Part shown: positions 48,458 through 58,667 of the stretch, one piece after another | Layout of the letters: every line of letters starts with the position of its first letter | How positions within the stretch are numbered: the stretch's first letter is position 1 | Assembly (NCBI GenBank): GCA_001600355.1 | Contig: BCJU01000001.1 | Coordinates: 3,679,178 to 3,743,177, forward strand | Source: Meira nashicola | Taxonomy: Eukaryota > Basidiomycota > Exobasidiomycetes > Exobasidiales > Brachybasidiaceae | Reading direction: 5' to 3' | Length of the DNA stretch: 64,000 bases | Program-made: the position numbers and the translations under genes | The notes under the pieces: generated by a model | The model's input: the letters and a program-made list of their open reading frames with translations, nothing else | The model's database searches: none | Told to the model about the DNA's origin: nothing

Positions 48458-49911
48458 GTTTATTTCTTGGGAATTTCAATTTGACTTGTTGAAAAGGAGT
48501 GGGAAGCAATTATTTATACTTTGTCTATTTTGGGCACTTTTTAGTATCCAATCAGAGCTCCCTTAGGCTTATCAGCTGCTATCCTTTCCTTCTTATCCCT
48601 GTACTCCTGAATGAGAATGGATGACCGATTGCTATCGGAGCATGAAGAGGAGATAAGAAATTGAATAAGCTTAAAGTTCTATCAAGAAATCAAGATTTAA
48701 CCCGATTGAAAAACTCTAACACAACACGTTTCTTCCTCGAAAAAGCCACCATCAGCTCCAACAACATATGTAAAGCCACTCCCGCTCAATCAGTTAACAA
48801 AAAAAGGAGGTCCGTGGAGGCAACCCCCTTCTTTAAATTTCCCACGAACTCACCTATCCCGGATGCGAACAGCGAATCAGGATCACAAAAGCAACTGAGC
48901 GTGTTTTGGTGTTGGCCAACTCTAATGGAACCAATCCTTATTTGTTTAAGAGTGGCTGAAAATGGGTTTGATTAGGTAAGATTATCTTTCTTACAGTTGG
49001 AAAACCTGGACTGAAAAAAGCCACACGCTTAAAGTCCTCCTTTAGGCAAGAAATGGTTCGCTTTTACGAATATCTAAAATCTACCTTCATGTGTCAGCCA
49101 AAGATGCTTACAGAACGCGATTTACACCCTCCCCTAGCGCGTTCTACCATCTAGATCGGACAAAGGGGGCACTTTACCTGTACAAATTCAGTTATTGATA
49201 CGCGCGCCGCTCAGCATTGGGTATATGTACTGTCGGTGGCGTATGCATTCAGCCTGCTTGGCTTGTTTGTCACAGTCAGAGAAAGGGGAGGGAAAGCAAG
49301 ATGCTCCGATCTTCACAGCAAAAAAGCAAATAATACCGAGACTGCGCCGGCGCCGACGTATTATTTAAAAAAAAACCAAATGCATAGCCGTTCAGTGCAT
49401 GGAAGACTAGGAAAAAAAATTCCGTCAGCTGTTGAAATCAAAGTAGGAAACACATCAAACCCTCATCCTTTCATTAATACCACCATACGATCTACGAAAG
49501 TTTTCTTGTTCAGATTAAGACCCACAATTCTGGGCTTCTGACAAAACTTCTCGATTCAACTTTTTGATTAATCAATAGGACAGCACTCAGCTTCGAATAG
49601 CTGTGTCCTTTGATTTTTCACTCAATAGTAAGTCGTTGGATCTTCCGCAAAAAAATAAAACTATAGGTTCGACTATATCACTCGATCCTTTTGCGTAGAT
49701 TCATTAGACGTGTGTCTGTTCATGTACAAGCGCACGTCCATTCGATTATATCCAAAAAAAACATTCTCAACAAACTCCTTTAACATATTGCTGTGTAAGT
49801 ATCGTCCCGTAGGCTACGATCAGCGGCATATCAGTTTCTTCCCTTCTTTTCTTTTCAACAAACACCGAAATCTACATCAACCTTAACCACCACCACCTTT
49901 GCTCAACAATA
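48458..49911. other. intergenic, no gene seen
   Basis: 1.45 kb before the receiver-domain gene. A 104-codon frame at 48661-48975 starts with TTG and has no protein features. The last 60 bp are C/T- and CCA-rich leader sequence. Confidence 0.45.
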
Positions 49912-51471
49912 ATGACAAGTGATGGTCCATACCGCAAATTACGCGTATTGCTCGTCGATGACAATCGCATCAATCTCAGCGTGCTCAGCACTTTGCTCAA
50001 ACGTCGATTCAGCAATTCTATCGATGGATCTCCCGTTTGTGTCGATAGCGGCTTGAAAGCTATCCAATTATTACGCACAAACGTTTTCGATTGCATCATG
50101 ATGGACATCCAAATGCCCTTTTTGAGCGGTTTGGATGCATCTATTCGTATCCGAAACGGCGAAGATGGTGTATTGGAGGCCAATCGTAGCGTACACATTG
50201 TTGCCGTTACAACTGCTGTTGGTGATGAACCCGAATTAGCTTACCGTCGTGCTGGCATGGACGGTATGATTGGTAAGCCAGTCCGCTTCCAAGACATGGA
50301 ACATTATATCTGTCCTTTAGCTCATGAAGCATTCAACGCAGCAGCTTCTGTTAACGCAATTTCTATCGACGGCGAATCTATCATGCCACCATTGCCACCA
50401 ACAATTTCGAGATCTGAAAGATTGTTTTATCTTCCCGCCAACGCTTCTATTCGTGCACCTTGTCCAGACATTTGTCGTGGAGCTGATTTTGAAAAGATGT
50501 TACGCGCTCAAACAAGAGCATCTCTGAGAAAGTCTGGTGCTATTGCTGCAGCAAGGACAGGTAGTTGGAGCCCTTCGGCTTCCGGACGTCGTCAATTGGA
50601 TAAAACGGAAGATGATCACATCAGCGAAGAGGATATCTCTAAAAATTCGATTCAATCTACTACGTCGATAGAGACAAACGATCATATTGATGAAACACCA
50701 TATTCTCCCGCCGGTTCAAGAGGCAGAGTGCAGGATGTTTCTCAAGCTCGACAAAAACATTCCAGGAATGCATCTTTGACCATTAGCAAACGCACATTGA
50801 GTCAACAAATTCAACGTGAGTTGGACAATATGGAAGGTCAAAGCGATCTCAGCGATTCAGGTGTTACAAAGGTGATCACCACCGAACGTCCTCGCGCTAT
50901 TCATCGAACAAGTTCGCCTGCTTGGTTGGTCGCACAAGGTCTAGACCGTGATGCAGGCGATCAATTTGTAACAAGTCCCACAAGTCCTTTATCGCCTCAG
51001 AGATTGTCTTCACGACCAAATTGGCTTTTATCAACAAAAGTAGGATCGCCATTGAGCAGCACATCTCGTAATTGTAGTTCTAACAGTAACGGGAGCAGTA
51101 CATTGTCAATCTCAAACAGTAGCAGTGACATGGACGAATGTGAACCACCTTTGTTGACACCTGATAGAGAAGTATGCATTCTTCGTCGCGACTCTGAAAG
51201 ATCGAACGCCAGTGATACTTCAACGGATTTACCTACGCCAGCCAATGAATTTCCCATTTGGCCGGTACCTTCAACATTTGATGTAAAGGCCTTGAATCGT
51301 TTGTCCAATGACAGTAGTAGCACTATTGATCCTTGTAGCGATGAAGACAATACTTCTTTTAATCAACGGATCATGTCTGCTTCCGAAAAGGTTCCTCAAA
51401 AGCGTGGATCACAGATTACGGTTGCAAACGTACTAGCACATAATTTGCAAGAAACACATCTCAGCAATTAA
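49912..51471 (+). CDS. response regulator with N-terminal receiver domain
   Basis: A 519-residue protein of the two-component phosphorelay. The receiver domain is at residues 9-135: acidic pocket VDDNR (D16, D17), phospho-acceptor D65 in CIMMDIQMP, T100/T101 in VAVTTAVG, and K122 in GKPVR. All key residues are present. No DNA-binding domain follows; the remaining 380 residues are Ser/Thr-rich and disordered. It therefore differs from Skn7 (HSF-type domain plus receiver) and from Ssk1 (receiver at the C-terminal end). It resembles the third class of fungal receivers, such as Candida Srr1 or the Rim15 receiver. It probably takes phosphate from a histidine phosphotransfer protein in stress or morphogenesis signalling; the output is unknown. 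The start is the ATG after CAACAATA. Confidence 0.92.
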   Translation: MTSDGPYRKLRVLLVDDNRINLSVLSTLLKRRFSNSIDGSPVCVDSGLKAIQLLRTNVFDCIMMDIQMPFLSGLDASIRIRNGEDGVLEANRSVHIVAVTTAVGDEPELAYRRAGMDGMIGKPVRFQDMEHYICPLAHEAFNAAASVNAISIDGESIMPPLPPTISRSERLFYLPANASIRAPCPDICRGADFEKMLRAQTRASLRKSGAIAAARTGSWSPSASGRRQLDKTEDDHISEEDISKNSIQSTTSIETNDHIDETPYSPAGSRGRVQDVSQARQKHSRNASLTISKRTLSQQIQRELDNMEGQSDLSDSGVTKVITTERPRAIHRTSSPAWLVAQGLDRDAGDQFVTSPTSPLSPQRLSSRPNWLLSTKVGSPLSSTSRNCSSNSNGSSTLSISNSSSDMDECEPPLLTPDREVCILRRDSERSNASDTSTDLPTPANEFPIWPVPSTFDVKALNRLSNDSSSTIDPCSDEDNTSFNQRIMSASEKVPQKRGSQITVANVLAHNLQETHLSN

Positions 51472-52115
51472 CGAAATAGTTAACGAAAACAATTTAACAA
51501 ACATTATACACGGGTTATTTTATAAATGACCAAATGATACCGGACTCAGCGTAGGGTTCTTCGCGTTCCTAACGGTCTTTTCTTTTTTCTTATCATACTA
51601 TCATTAAAAGGTTTCTTACCATGAACTCAGATCGGGGCAAGTTTGGTCATCTCAAACGTTTTTTGCTGTACAATATTATTATTCTTATTTGGTTTTCTTT
51701 CAACGGTGATAACTAGGCTTGGTTATCTATCTCGCATACATATTTTACGTCATCGTCATTGGTCACATTATACACGGCATCCTATAGCAATTGTGACTTG
51801 AGACTGTTTTATATTTAATATCTCTACTTTGCTTTTTCTACTTGCTAATCTGCTATCGCTCATACTCACTTATTATTTCTTACTGTGAATATCTGAATTG
51901 ATACACGTTTTCATTCGAACTTGACTGAGATTTTGCGCACCATGTTAAAAAGATGTCAAGCAATATTGTAAGATATCACGCGTGCGTGTAACCGATGCTG
52001 AGCCCAAGGGTTGATATGCACACTACTGTTTGCAAGTGTTGTTCGTATTTTTCTGCACACCATCCGCTCGGATGGATGGGCAAATAATTAAAAGATTGAG
52101 ATAAAGATTGGCAAA
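51472..52115. other. intergenic, no gene seen
   Basis: 644 bp between two same-strand genes. It is AT-rich with no credible ORF, RNA gene or repeat. Confidence 0.45.
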
Positions 52116-53891
52116 ATGGCTCCAAAAAGATCTCTTGATGAAGTAAATGGAGCAGGTAGACCTCCAAGTGGTCAAGGTATAAATGATGCTCAAGCTCAAA
52201 TCGCAGCCGCAAAAGCTAGAATTTCTGCTTTGATGGCAAATAACACTTCTTTAAATCAAGTAAGACCTCCGCCTATTTCTGCTGCTGCTGGAACTTCGAA
52301 TGGAATCACAGCTCGACCTAGACCGCCACCTAGCTTGAACAGTGTAAATGCTTCTCACAATAATGCCACGAACATTGGCAGACCTAGTAGGCCAACAGGA
52401 TTTGACCCTGCATCCATGCAAGCCCGAATTGATGAGGCCAGACGAAAGGCAGGAACATTGTCAGGTAATAGGATAGGATCAAGACCGCCACCTCCAATTC
52501 GACATGAAGAAGCTAAGCCTAGCGGCATTCATCCTCTTTTGCTGAATGGAGGAGTGAATACAAGCGGTAAAGGAAAACCTTTTCCTGGATCACCTTCCTT
52601 TACAAAAGCAACACCTTCAGCGGATGTTGTGAATCCATATCTATCATCTATCGCAACCGAAGATGATGGTGAGGGAAGCATACCTCGTGCTCGTACAAAG
52701 AGGAGAATGATGCAATTCAATGCACCCGGTAGACATATTCGTGCGGCCGAAGAAGCACGTAGAGAAGCACAAATGGAAGAATTGAAAAGGCGAATTGAAG
52801 AACAATCAAGAAAAGCTGGTTTAGATGAATTAACGGCTGAAGAACGTGCTCTTAGAAGACCTCAACCGCCCGGAATAGAATGGTGGGATCAACAATTTTT
52901 ACCTGGACAAGATTCATACGATGCAATACGATCAATGGGTTTGGAAAAAGGAAAAGGCAAAGATACTGCTGGCACTGTTTTGCTGGAAGGAGAAGGATCG
53001 CCTGTGGATATATATATTCAACATCCAATTCCGATCCCAGCTCCATCCGATAAGATTAAAATCGAATCTCGCGGCGTCATGTTAACAAAGAAGGAAATGA
53101 AAAAGATGAGAAGGATGCGCAGACGTGCTGAGCAGGAAGACAAACGAGATCGTATCAAGATGGGATTGCAAGCACCTGATCCACCCAAGGTGAAATTGAG
53201 TAATTTGATGAGAGTGTTAACTTCAGAAGCAATATCAGATCCAACTAAAGTGGAAGCAAGGGTACGCAGAGAAGTGGCAGCACGTAAAGATCAACATGAA
53301 CAAACTAATTTAGAGAGAAAATTAACAGACGAAGAAAGAAAGGCAAAGTTTGAAGAACAAAAACAAAAAGATTTATCAAAAGGATTATTTACGCTTGTAT
53401 TCAAAATAAAACACTTAGCTAGTCCTTCACACAAGTTTAAAGTACGTAAAAATGCTTTACAACTTGGCTTGACAGGTATGACTTTATTTGGCAAGGATTT
53501 TGCTCTTGTATTTGTGGAAGGAGGTCAAAAGGCGATTAAATCATATAGGCATTTGATGTTAAATCGAATTGATTGGCAAGATCCTGGAAGACCGAAAGCT
53601 TCTGATGGTGTCGATAATTTGTCGGATATTGGTACTCCAGCAACACAATCTTCCACAACAATAAGTATGAATGAGCAAGATGAATTATTGAATAGCATAA
53701 ATTGGTCGGATAACTTTTGTCGAATTTTATTCGAAGGTCCGATTCGAGAACGTAGATTTGAGAGTGGTTTTCAAGCGCGGAAATGTGAAACAGATTATGA
53801 TGCAAAGCAAGCTTTGGACACGAAAAGAGCTTCGTATTGGGATTTGGCAAAACGAGATGAAAAGGCGAATGAAGATGAATATATACTGTAA
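52116..53891 (+). CDS. PRP3: U4/U6 snRNP splicing factor Prp3
   Basis: A 591-residue nuclear protein that binds U4/U6 snRNA in the tri-snRNP. The N-terminal ~180 residues are Pro/Ala/Asn-rich with short AQAQIAAAKARI and SMQARIDEARRKA helices. The Prp3 domain runs from about 210 to 420: PGIEWWDQQFLP, VDIYIQHPIPIPAP, LTKKEMKKMRRMRR, KMGLQAPDPPKVKLSNLMRVL and DPTKVEARVRREV. The C-terminal DUF1115-like domain is about 425-590 (FKVRKNALQLGLTGM, CRILFEGPIRERRF). All segments are in order and the length fits a fungal Prp3. No intron. Prp38, another tri-snRNP-linked factor, lies 6 kb away, probably by chance. Confidence 0.96.
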   Translation: MAPKRSLDEVNGAGRPPSGQGINDAQAQIAAAKARISALMANNTSLNQVRPPPISAAAGTSNGITARPRPPPSLNSVNASHNNATNIGRPSRPTGFDPASMQARIDEARRKAGTLSGNRIGSRPPPPIRHEEAKPSGIHPLLLNGGVNTSGKGKPFPGSPSFTKATPSADVVNPYLSSIATEDDGEGSIPRARTKRRMMQFNAPGRHIRAAEEARREAQMEELKRRIEEQSRKAGLDELTAEERALRRPQPPGIEWWDQQFLPGQDSYDAIRSMGLEKGKGKDTAGTVLLEGEGSPVDIYIQHPIPIPAPSDKIKIESRGVMLTKKEMKKMRRMRRRAEQEDKRDRIKMGLQAPDPPKVKLSNLMRVLTSEAISDPTKVEARVRREVAARKDQHEQTNLERKLTDEERKAKFEEQKQKDLSKGLFTLVFKIKHLASPSHKFKVRKNALQLGLTGMTLFGKDFALVFVEGGQKAIKSYRHLMLNRIDWQDPGRPKASDGVDNLSDIGTPATQSSTTISMNEQDELLNSINWSDNFCRILFEGPIRERRFESGFQARKCETDYDAKQALDTKRASYWDLAKRDEKANEDEYIL

Positions 53892-54129
53892 TTTTACTCA
53901 AAAGAAATGTACATTCATACACACGATCACATGACATTCAATGTCGTATTCTACTATGATGTTGATAGATAAGATCCAGGATGCAAGATTAGAGTCGTGT
54001 TGACAAGCTTTGAACACACAATGCATGCTGCTAAAAAACGAAATGAAATGAAAGAGAGAAAATGCTGGTTTTATAATAGGCTACACGTAAGGGGATCTAT
54101 GAAGGAAGTGCTGATTGAGAATAGTAGGA

Positions 54130-54774
54130 TTAATCTGAAGAGACAAGCTTGAGTTCGTAATCGTGTTTTGTGTTAGAGACTTGAATAACTCTTGGCCAAG
54201 CAGGGCTAAATTTAGGGCCTGCTACCCATCCAAAAGGTCCTTGATAAGGCTTTTGAGAATCATTTTTTGCTCCAACGTAACCAATATCAATACTTCCATC
54301 AGCAATGACTTGATAAGTGAAAAATTGTTCTAATCTCGTTTGATCATCTTGTTTTGAACAAGGATTGAATCTGAATGCATTATTTCCATTCCTTTCAGGA
54401 TCTGTTGTAGAAGCCGTTAAACAATCTGAACCTTTTGTTATTCTACCGAAATATTCTAAAGGGGCACCCATACTTCCACCTGAATTTCTTGAAGATCCTT
54501 GTTGATAATTATAATTTTCAAAGTTACACTGTTCGAACTGAACTGTTAATACTGTATTACCTTTTTCGTTCTCACTTGCAGAAAATGTTCCTTCTGCTAA
54601 TACTGTTCCGTTAATATGTCCATTTGTATCCTTTAATTTGAGTAATCCTGGCTCTCCATATGCTGTACATCCAGATTCTGAACGTGAGAAGACTGCTTGA
54701 GAAGTAGGAGCAGCAGATGCTAATGAAAAGGTGATGGCCAAAAGGCTCAATGTTGCAGCACTGAACTTCTTCAT
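54130..54774 (-). CDS. small secreted four-cysteine protein, unknown
   Basis: A 214-residue protein with signal peptide MKKFSAATLSLLAITFSLASA and a predicted cut before APTSQAV. I start at the ATG at 54774; upstream extension uses TTG. The mature part has four cysteines (SGCTAYG, FEQCNFE, SDCLTAS, FNPCSKQ), enough for two disulfides, and many aromatic and glycine residues in beta-like alternation. Segments such as YFGRITKGSDCLTAS and FTYQVIADGSIDIGYVG recall repeats in secreted beta-trefoil or carbohydrate-binding proteins, but I cannot name a family. One N-glycosylation sequon lies in GHINGTV, another in KNDSQ. An extracellular, wall-associated or host-interface role is inferred only from secretion. 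Confidence 0.8.
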   Translation of the reverse strand: MKKFSAATLSLLAITFSLASAAPTSQAVFSRSESGCTAYGEPGLLKLKDTNGHINGTVLAEGTFSASENEKGNTVLTVQFEQCNFENYNYQQGSSRNSGGSMGAPLEYFGRITKGSDCLTASTTDPERNGNNAFRFNPCSKQDDQTRLEQFFTYQVIADGSIDIGYVGAKNDSQKPYQGPFGWVAGPKFSPAWPRVIQVSNTKHDYELKLVSSD

Positions 54775-55132
54775 TGTGATCAAGATGGTAAATTAAGTAG
54801 AGATGTTGTTGAGGGATGAGAATAAGAAAAAGGGTTGTTGTTTGAAAAGATAGGGTTGCATCCGCCAATTGTCCTGCTTTATATACCCTTACGTTGTCAA
54901 ATGAAAGCTGTAAAAAACAGAATCAATCTTCAGAATAGCATGGGAACACCGCACTGTATCACCCACAGCAAGAGTACAAGACCCAAAAACTTCTTGAGAT
55001 GACGGTCGTCGGAAAGGAAGTTTCAGTCTTTAAACGCTAAATTAGCCTGAAGCGGAGGTTTTTTGTTTGACGCCCGTACCCCCACGCAAGCCTCCACCAA
55101 GAAGACATGGAAGTCCGAGCACAATTCATTGC
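54775..55132. other. intergenic, no gene seen
   Basis: 358 bp containing the promoter of the small secreted protein gene (minus strand; TATATA near 54880) and the terminator of the dehydrogenase gene. Confidence 0.45.
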
Positions 55133-56734
55133 TCAATAACTTTTAGGTAATTTTAGTACACTGGTTGATAAATAATTCAACACCATTTCTCGTCTATATT
55201 TTGTTGAAAGGAAAGGGAAGGGTGAATTAGTATCTCGTCTTTATAATATTCTTTATCAAACGATATACTCACGAAACAGGAGCTAACCTTGGAACGAAAC
55301 TATCCCTTAAATATCTTTCAACGTGATATTCTTTGGCATAACCCATTCCTCCCATACTCATTAATGCTGCTTCACATGCTTTAAAACCTGCTTCGCTTGC
55401 TACAAGTTTTGCTGAATTTGCTTGAGCGCCAATTTGTTCTGACGTTCCTTCTCTTTGATCGTATAATCTTGCAGCAGCATAAGTTAAATGACGTGCAGCT
55501 TCTAAATTTGCCCAAGCCATTGCTAATGGATGTTGAACAGCTTGAAATTGTCCAATTTGTTTACCAAAAACGATTCTTTGATTTGCATAATCAACTGCTT
55601 GACGTAAAGCAGCATAACCTGTTCCTAAAGATTCAGCAGCAAGAAGGATGCGTTCTGCATTCATTCCGAATAAAACTTTTTTAAATCCTTTTCCTTCTTC
55701 TCCCAATAAACATTCTTCTGAAACTTCAAATTCATCTAACCAAACTTCATTTGCATCAATAGCATTTCCTCCCATTTTATCAATCTTGTGCATTTCAATT
55801 CCTTTACGTAATTCGCTACTTTTTTCATCTTTCGTCTTTGGTGTTTTAGGTGTTGAATTTCGAAGAGGAGCAAAAAATAACGATAATCCTGCCGATCTTG
55901 AATTGGAAGTTGGTTCGCTCGTTCTTGCTAAAATCACTCCATGTGAAGCAACTTGAGCGGAAGATGTCCAGATCTATAGAAATGTCAAAAATGTATCAGT
56001 ATTTTCTTTATCACTCATAAGACTATTAGTGTTACCCACCTTTTGGCCATTGATGATCCACTTTTTACCTTCTTTACGAGCTGTTGTCTTGATCTTTAAC
56101 GTTTCCGATCCTACATTAGGTTCTGTAATCATAAAGCAACTTCTTATTCTACCATCTAAAATTTTAGGTAACCAATCATTCTTTTGATCTTCCGAACCGA
56201 ATTCAATTAATGGCATTATAGGATAAACGTTTGCATGTATACTTTGTGCTCCTGAAACTCCACCTCCTGATTCTGCAATTGTTTGTAACATAATTGCTGC
56301 TTCTGAAATACCTAATCCTGCACCACCGTATTGGGTTGGTAAAGTGATTCCGATCCATTGTCCTTCACTTAAAGCATCATAGAGTTCATGTGGATCTAGT
56401 GAAGAAAGGGAAGAGGGTGAGTCTAGAAGTTGATAATGTTAATAGTATACTCACATCTTGATTCTTTATCACAATCACGCCAATATTCATTTGGAAATTG
56501 AGAAGTAAGTTGTCGAATCGCTTCACGTACGTCTAATTGTGATTCAGATAAACCACTTTGAGAAGCCATCAAGAAAGGTGCATCAAATGGAACTCCAGCT
56601 CCACCTTTTGATGCTAATCGATTTGATGAAGTAGAAGAAATACATCTTCTCTTCGGAAAAGTAGAGGCATTGATGATTCGCAATTGTGATCCTGTGCGAT
56701 TCATACTACGGAGAACAGATTGGATTGGAAACAT
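55133..56734 (-). CDS. mitochondrial acyl-CoA dehydrogenase (four exons)
   Basis: A 465-residue FAD enzyme oxidising an acyl-CoA to the 2-enoyl-CoA. Minus-strand exons are 56734-56455, 56395-56040, 55973-55273 and 55193-55133; introns are 59, 66 and 79 bp and all keep the frame. The N terminus (MFPIQSVLRSMNRTGSQLRI) looks like a mitochondrial presequence. Family landmarks are YGGAGLGISEAA, CFMITEPNVGSE, KWIINGQKIWTSSAQ, DKMGGNAID, and the end MGGMGYAKEYHVERYLRD. The Glu of the YEG motif used as base by short- and medium-chain enzymes is absent (the segment reads PRLAPVSRE). E319 in GMNAERILLAAE lies where isovaleryl- and long-chain enzymes keep their base. The next gene upstream on the same strand is a hotdog dehydratase-like gene, suggesting one pathway. 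Confidence 0.93.
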
Positions 56735-56962
56735 GTTGAAGTTTGATGATGATGGTAAGCAGCATACATGCACATGCAAAAGTCGGAAGTAGAGAAAAGA
56801 ATGCTTTATCCGAAATACAGGAATTATGCAGAACACGCACAGGATACTTCTTACCCCGCGTTTTAATGTTAAATCTTCCTAATTATAAGAACACTATTCC
56901 GAATAATGCCGAGAATGATAAATTATTATATACAAATTAAACATGATCTTGTAGAATAATGT

Positions 56963-58288
56963 TTATGCTTTAGATCCTATTTCTACTTCTGATGTAATCG
57001 TGGCTTCCATAAGAACTATTCCATCAGGTTGCATAGCTACAACTGTATGTTGAGTATCACTTTGTTTATTTTTATCTTCGCGTATACCTATCCAATAAGG
57101 TTGTTCAGCATAAATTGGTTTCTTTGCTCGATAATCAACATTTTTTAATACTCTTCTATCTTGTGTTGGATGAACGTCTTTGAATTCACCATGATTGTTT
57201 AACCTCCAACCTGCAATCTCTCTACCCCACTTTCTAACCAATAAACTTAAATTTAAAGGTCCATGAACTACAATTCCTTTATGTCCTTCTACATTTTGTG
57301 CCCAAGGTGGAGAAAGATGAATTGCATGAGCGTTGAATGTTAAGGCAGAATAACGAAAGAGATTTGCCGGTGTTTGAATTAATAAAGTTGGATTTTGTAA
57401 ACCTTCCGGAGGAGTTAAAGAAGGTAAATCTGGCTTTGAAGGAATTGTAATTTTTGATTCTGAAGCTTTTGAAGGATCTAGAGCACGTTGATAAATCCAA
57501 GACCTTCTATCTATCAAAAGAGGATTCTCCAAATCATCTTCTTGTCCAAATTCTTTCCTCGCCCAAACTAAAATCATTTCTCCTCCATTTCCTAACTTTT
57601 TCAATTCTGCTTCTTCAACAAACGTTTTTTCCCAAATTTGATCACCTACTTTCATTCTTTTTAAAGATTCATTCGATTCTTTTTTCCATTCCATTCGACC
57701 ACCTGCCCACATCCTTCTCGTGAATATTCCTCCAGGAGGATTAAAAGGTGTATCTGAACCATCTAATCCTAAAGAAGTAGAAGAAACACGTGGAGTAAAG
57801 AATGTTAAATGCTCTGTAGGAATTACAGAAGATCCAATCGGAATTCCATTTGCAAGAATACCATTAGCTATTGCACCTTCCCCTGTTAATATATCTTCTT
57901 CGTATTGCTTTAATTTCGTTTCATATTCTTCTCCTTTTTCTCCATGTGATCCTAAATGAGTTCTTAAAATATTTAATGGAATCATATTAGCTTCCGTAAT
58001 TCGAAGTAAATGAATTTGATTTGGATCAATTTGTTGATAAAATGTTGACACTGGTTCTAGAGTACCATTTTTCTTAAAACTCGCATAGCGTTCGTTAAAT
58101 CCTTCTAATGCTTCTATAGCTTCTTTTGATGCCCATTCTTTGTAATCTTTTGATGTTTGTTGAACAATATTCGTACTGGAAATCAAACGATGATCTAGCC
58201 TAGATAGTGAACATGCTTGATTTATCCACTTTTTATTGTTATACCTTATCCCAATACGAGAACCACCTGTTATCTTGAACACACTCAT
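56963..58288 (-). CDS. HTD2 / mesaconyl-C4-CoA hydratase-like hotdog protein
   Basis: A 441-residue protein in one exon with an Arg-rich, acid-poor N terminus typical of mitochondrial import. The C-terminal hotdog part has LFRYSALTFNAHAIHLSPPWA and EGHKGIVVHGPL (residues 310-345; N319, H321, H324, H342). This matches fungal HTD2-type 3-hydroxyacyl-thioester dehydratases and mesaconyl-C4-CoA hydratases. The middle part (FTPRVSSTSLGLDG, PPGGIFTRRMWAGGRMEW) fits the FAS1-like first hotdog half of that group. It would add or remove water at an acyl thioester. The neighbour, 229 bp downstream and on the same strand, makes an acyl-CoA dehydrogenase that forms enoyl-CoA, the type of substrate such an enzyme hydrates. 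Whether it serves mitochondrial fatty acid synthesis or acyl-CoA breakdown is open. Confidence 0.85.
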   Translation of the reverse strand: MSVFKITGGSRIGIRYNNKKWINQACSLSRLDHRLISSTNIVQQTSKDYKEWASKEAIEALEGFNERYASFKKNGTLEPVSTFYQQIDPNQIHLLRITEANMIPLNILRTHLGSHGEKGEEYETKLKQYEEDILTGEGAIANGILANGIPIGSSVIPTEHLTFFTPRVSSTSLGLDGSDTPFNPPGGIFTRRMWAGGRMEWKKESNESLKRMKVGDQIWEKTFVEEAELKKLGNGGEMILVWARKEFGQEDDLENPLLIDRRSWIYQRALDPSKASESKITIPSKPDLPSLTPPEGLQNPTLLIQTPANLFRYSALTFNAHAIHLSPPWAQNVEGHKGIVVHGPLNLSLLVRKWGREIAGWRLNNHGEFKDVHPTQDRRVLKNVDYRAKKPIYAEQPYWIGIREDKNKQSDTQHTVVAMQPDGIVLMEATITSEVEIGSKA

Positions 58289-58667
58289 CTTTTTCTGTGT
58301 ATGTTAAGAATAAAGACAAATCAGATCTTTTTGAGAACTTTATTTTTCATTTTCCCCACACTCCACTCTTTGTGTTTTTATACCCCAGATTTACCTTAAA
58401 TCGGAACACGCACATCCCGGTTTTCAGGCACAAGCTCACGCCACTTTATCTAACATAGATTCAAAACCCGCATTTCCGAAAAAAGCCGTTGGAAAGGTAC
58501 TGAGAATTGTCCCCGTTGAAAAATAAAATACGTGTTAAGTTAAATAATCTCTACTTCTGGAACACAGAATCCAATGAAATGCACACAATTTATCATCAAG
58601 ACACACAAATTGTGTCGTCATGCGAATAGTAAAAATGATTGATTGTATCTTACATGAATAATAATAC
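58289..58667. other. intergenic, no gene seen
   Basis: 379 bp holding the promoter of the hotdog gene and the 3' region of SRP54 (both minus strand). Nothing else seen. Confidence 0.45.

Noticed and set aside
48661..48975. 104-codon + strand frame
   Set aside because: Starts with TTG, has no usable ATG near its beginning and shows no protein features.
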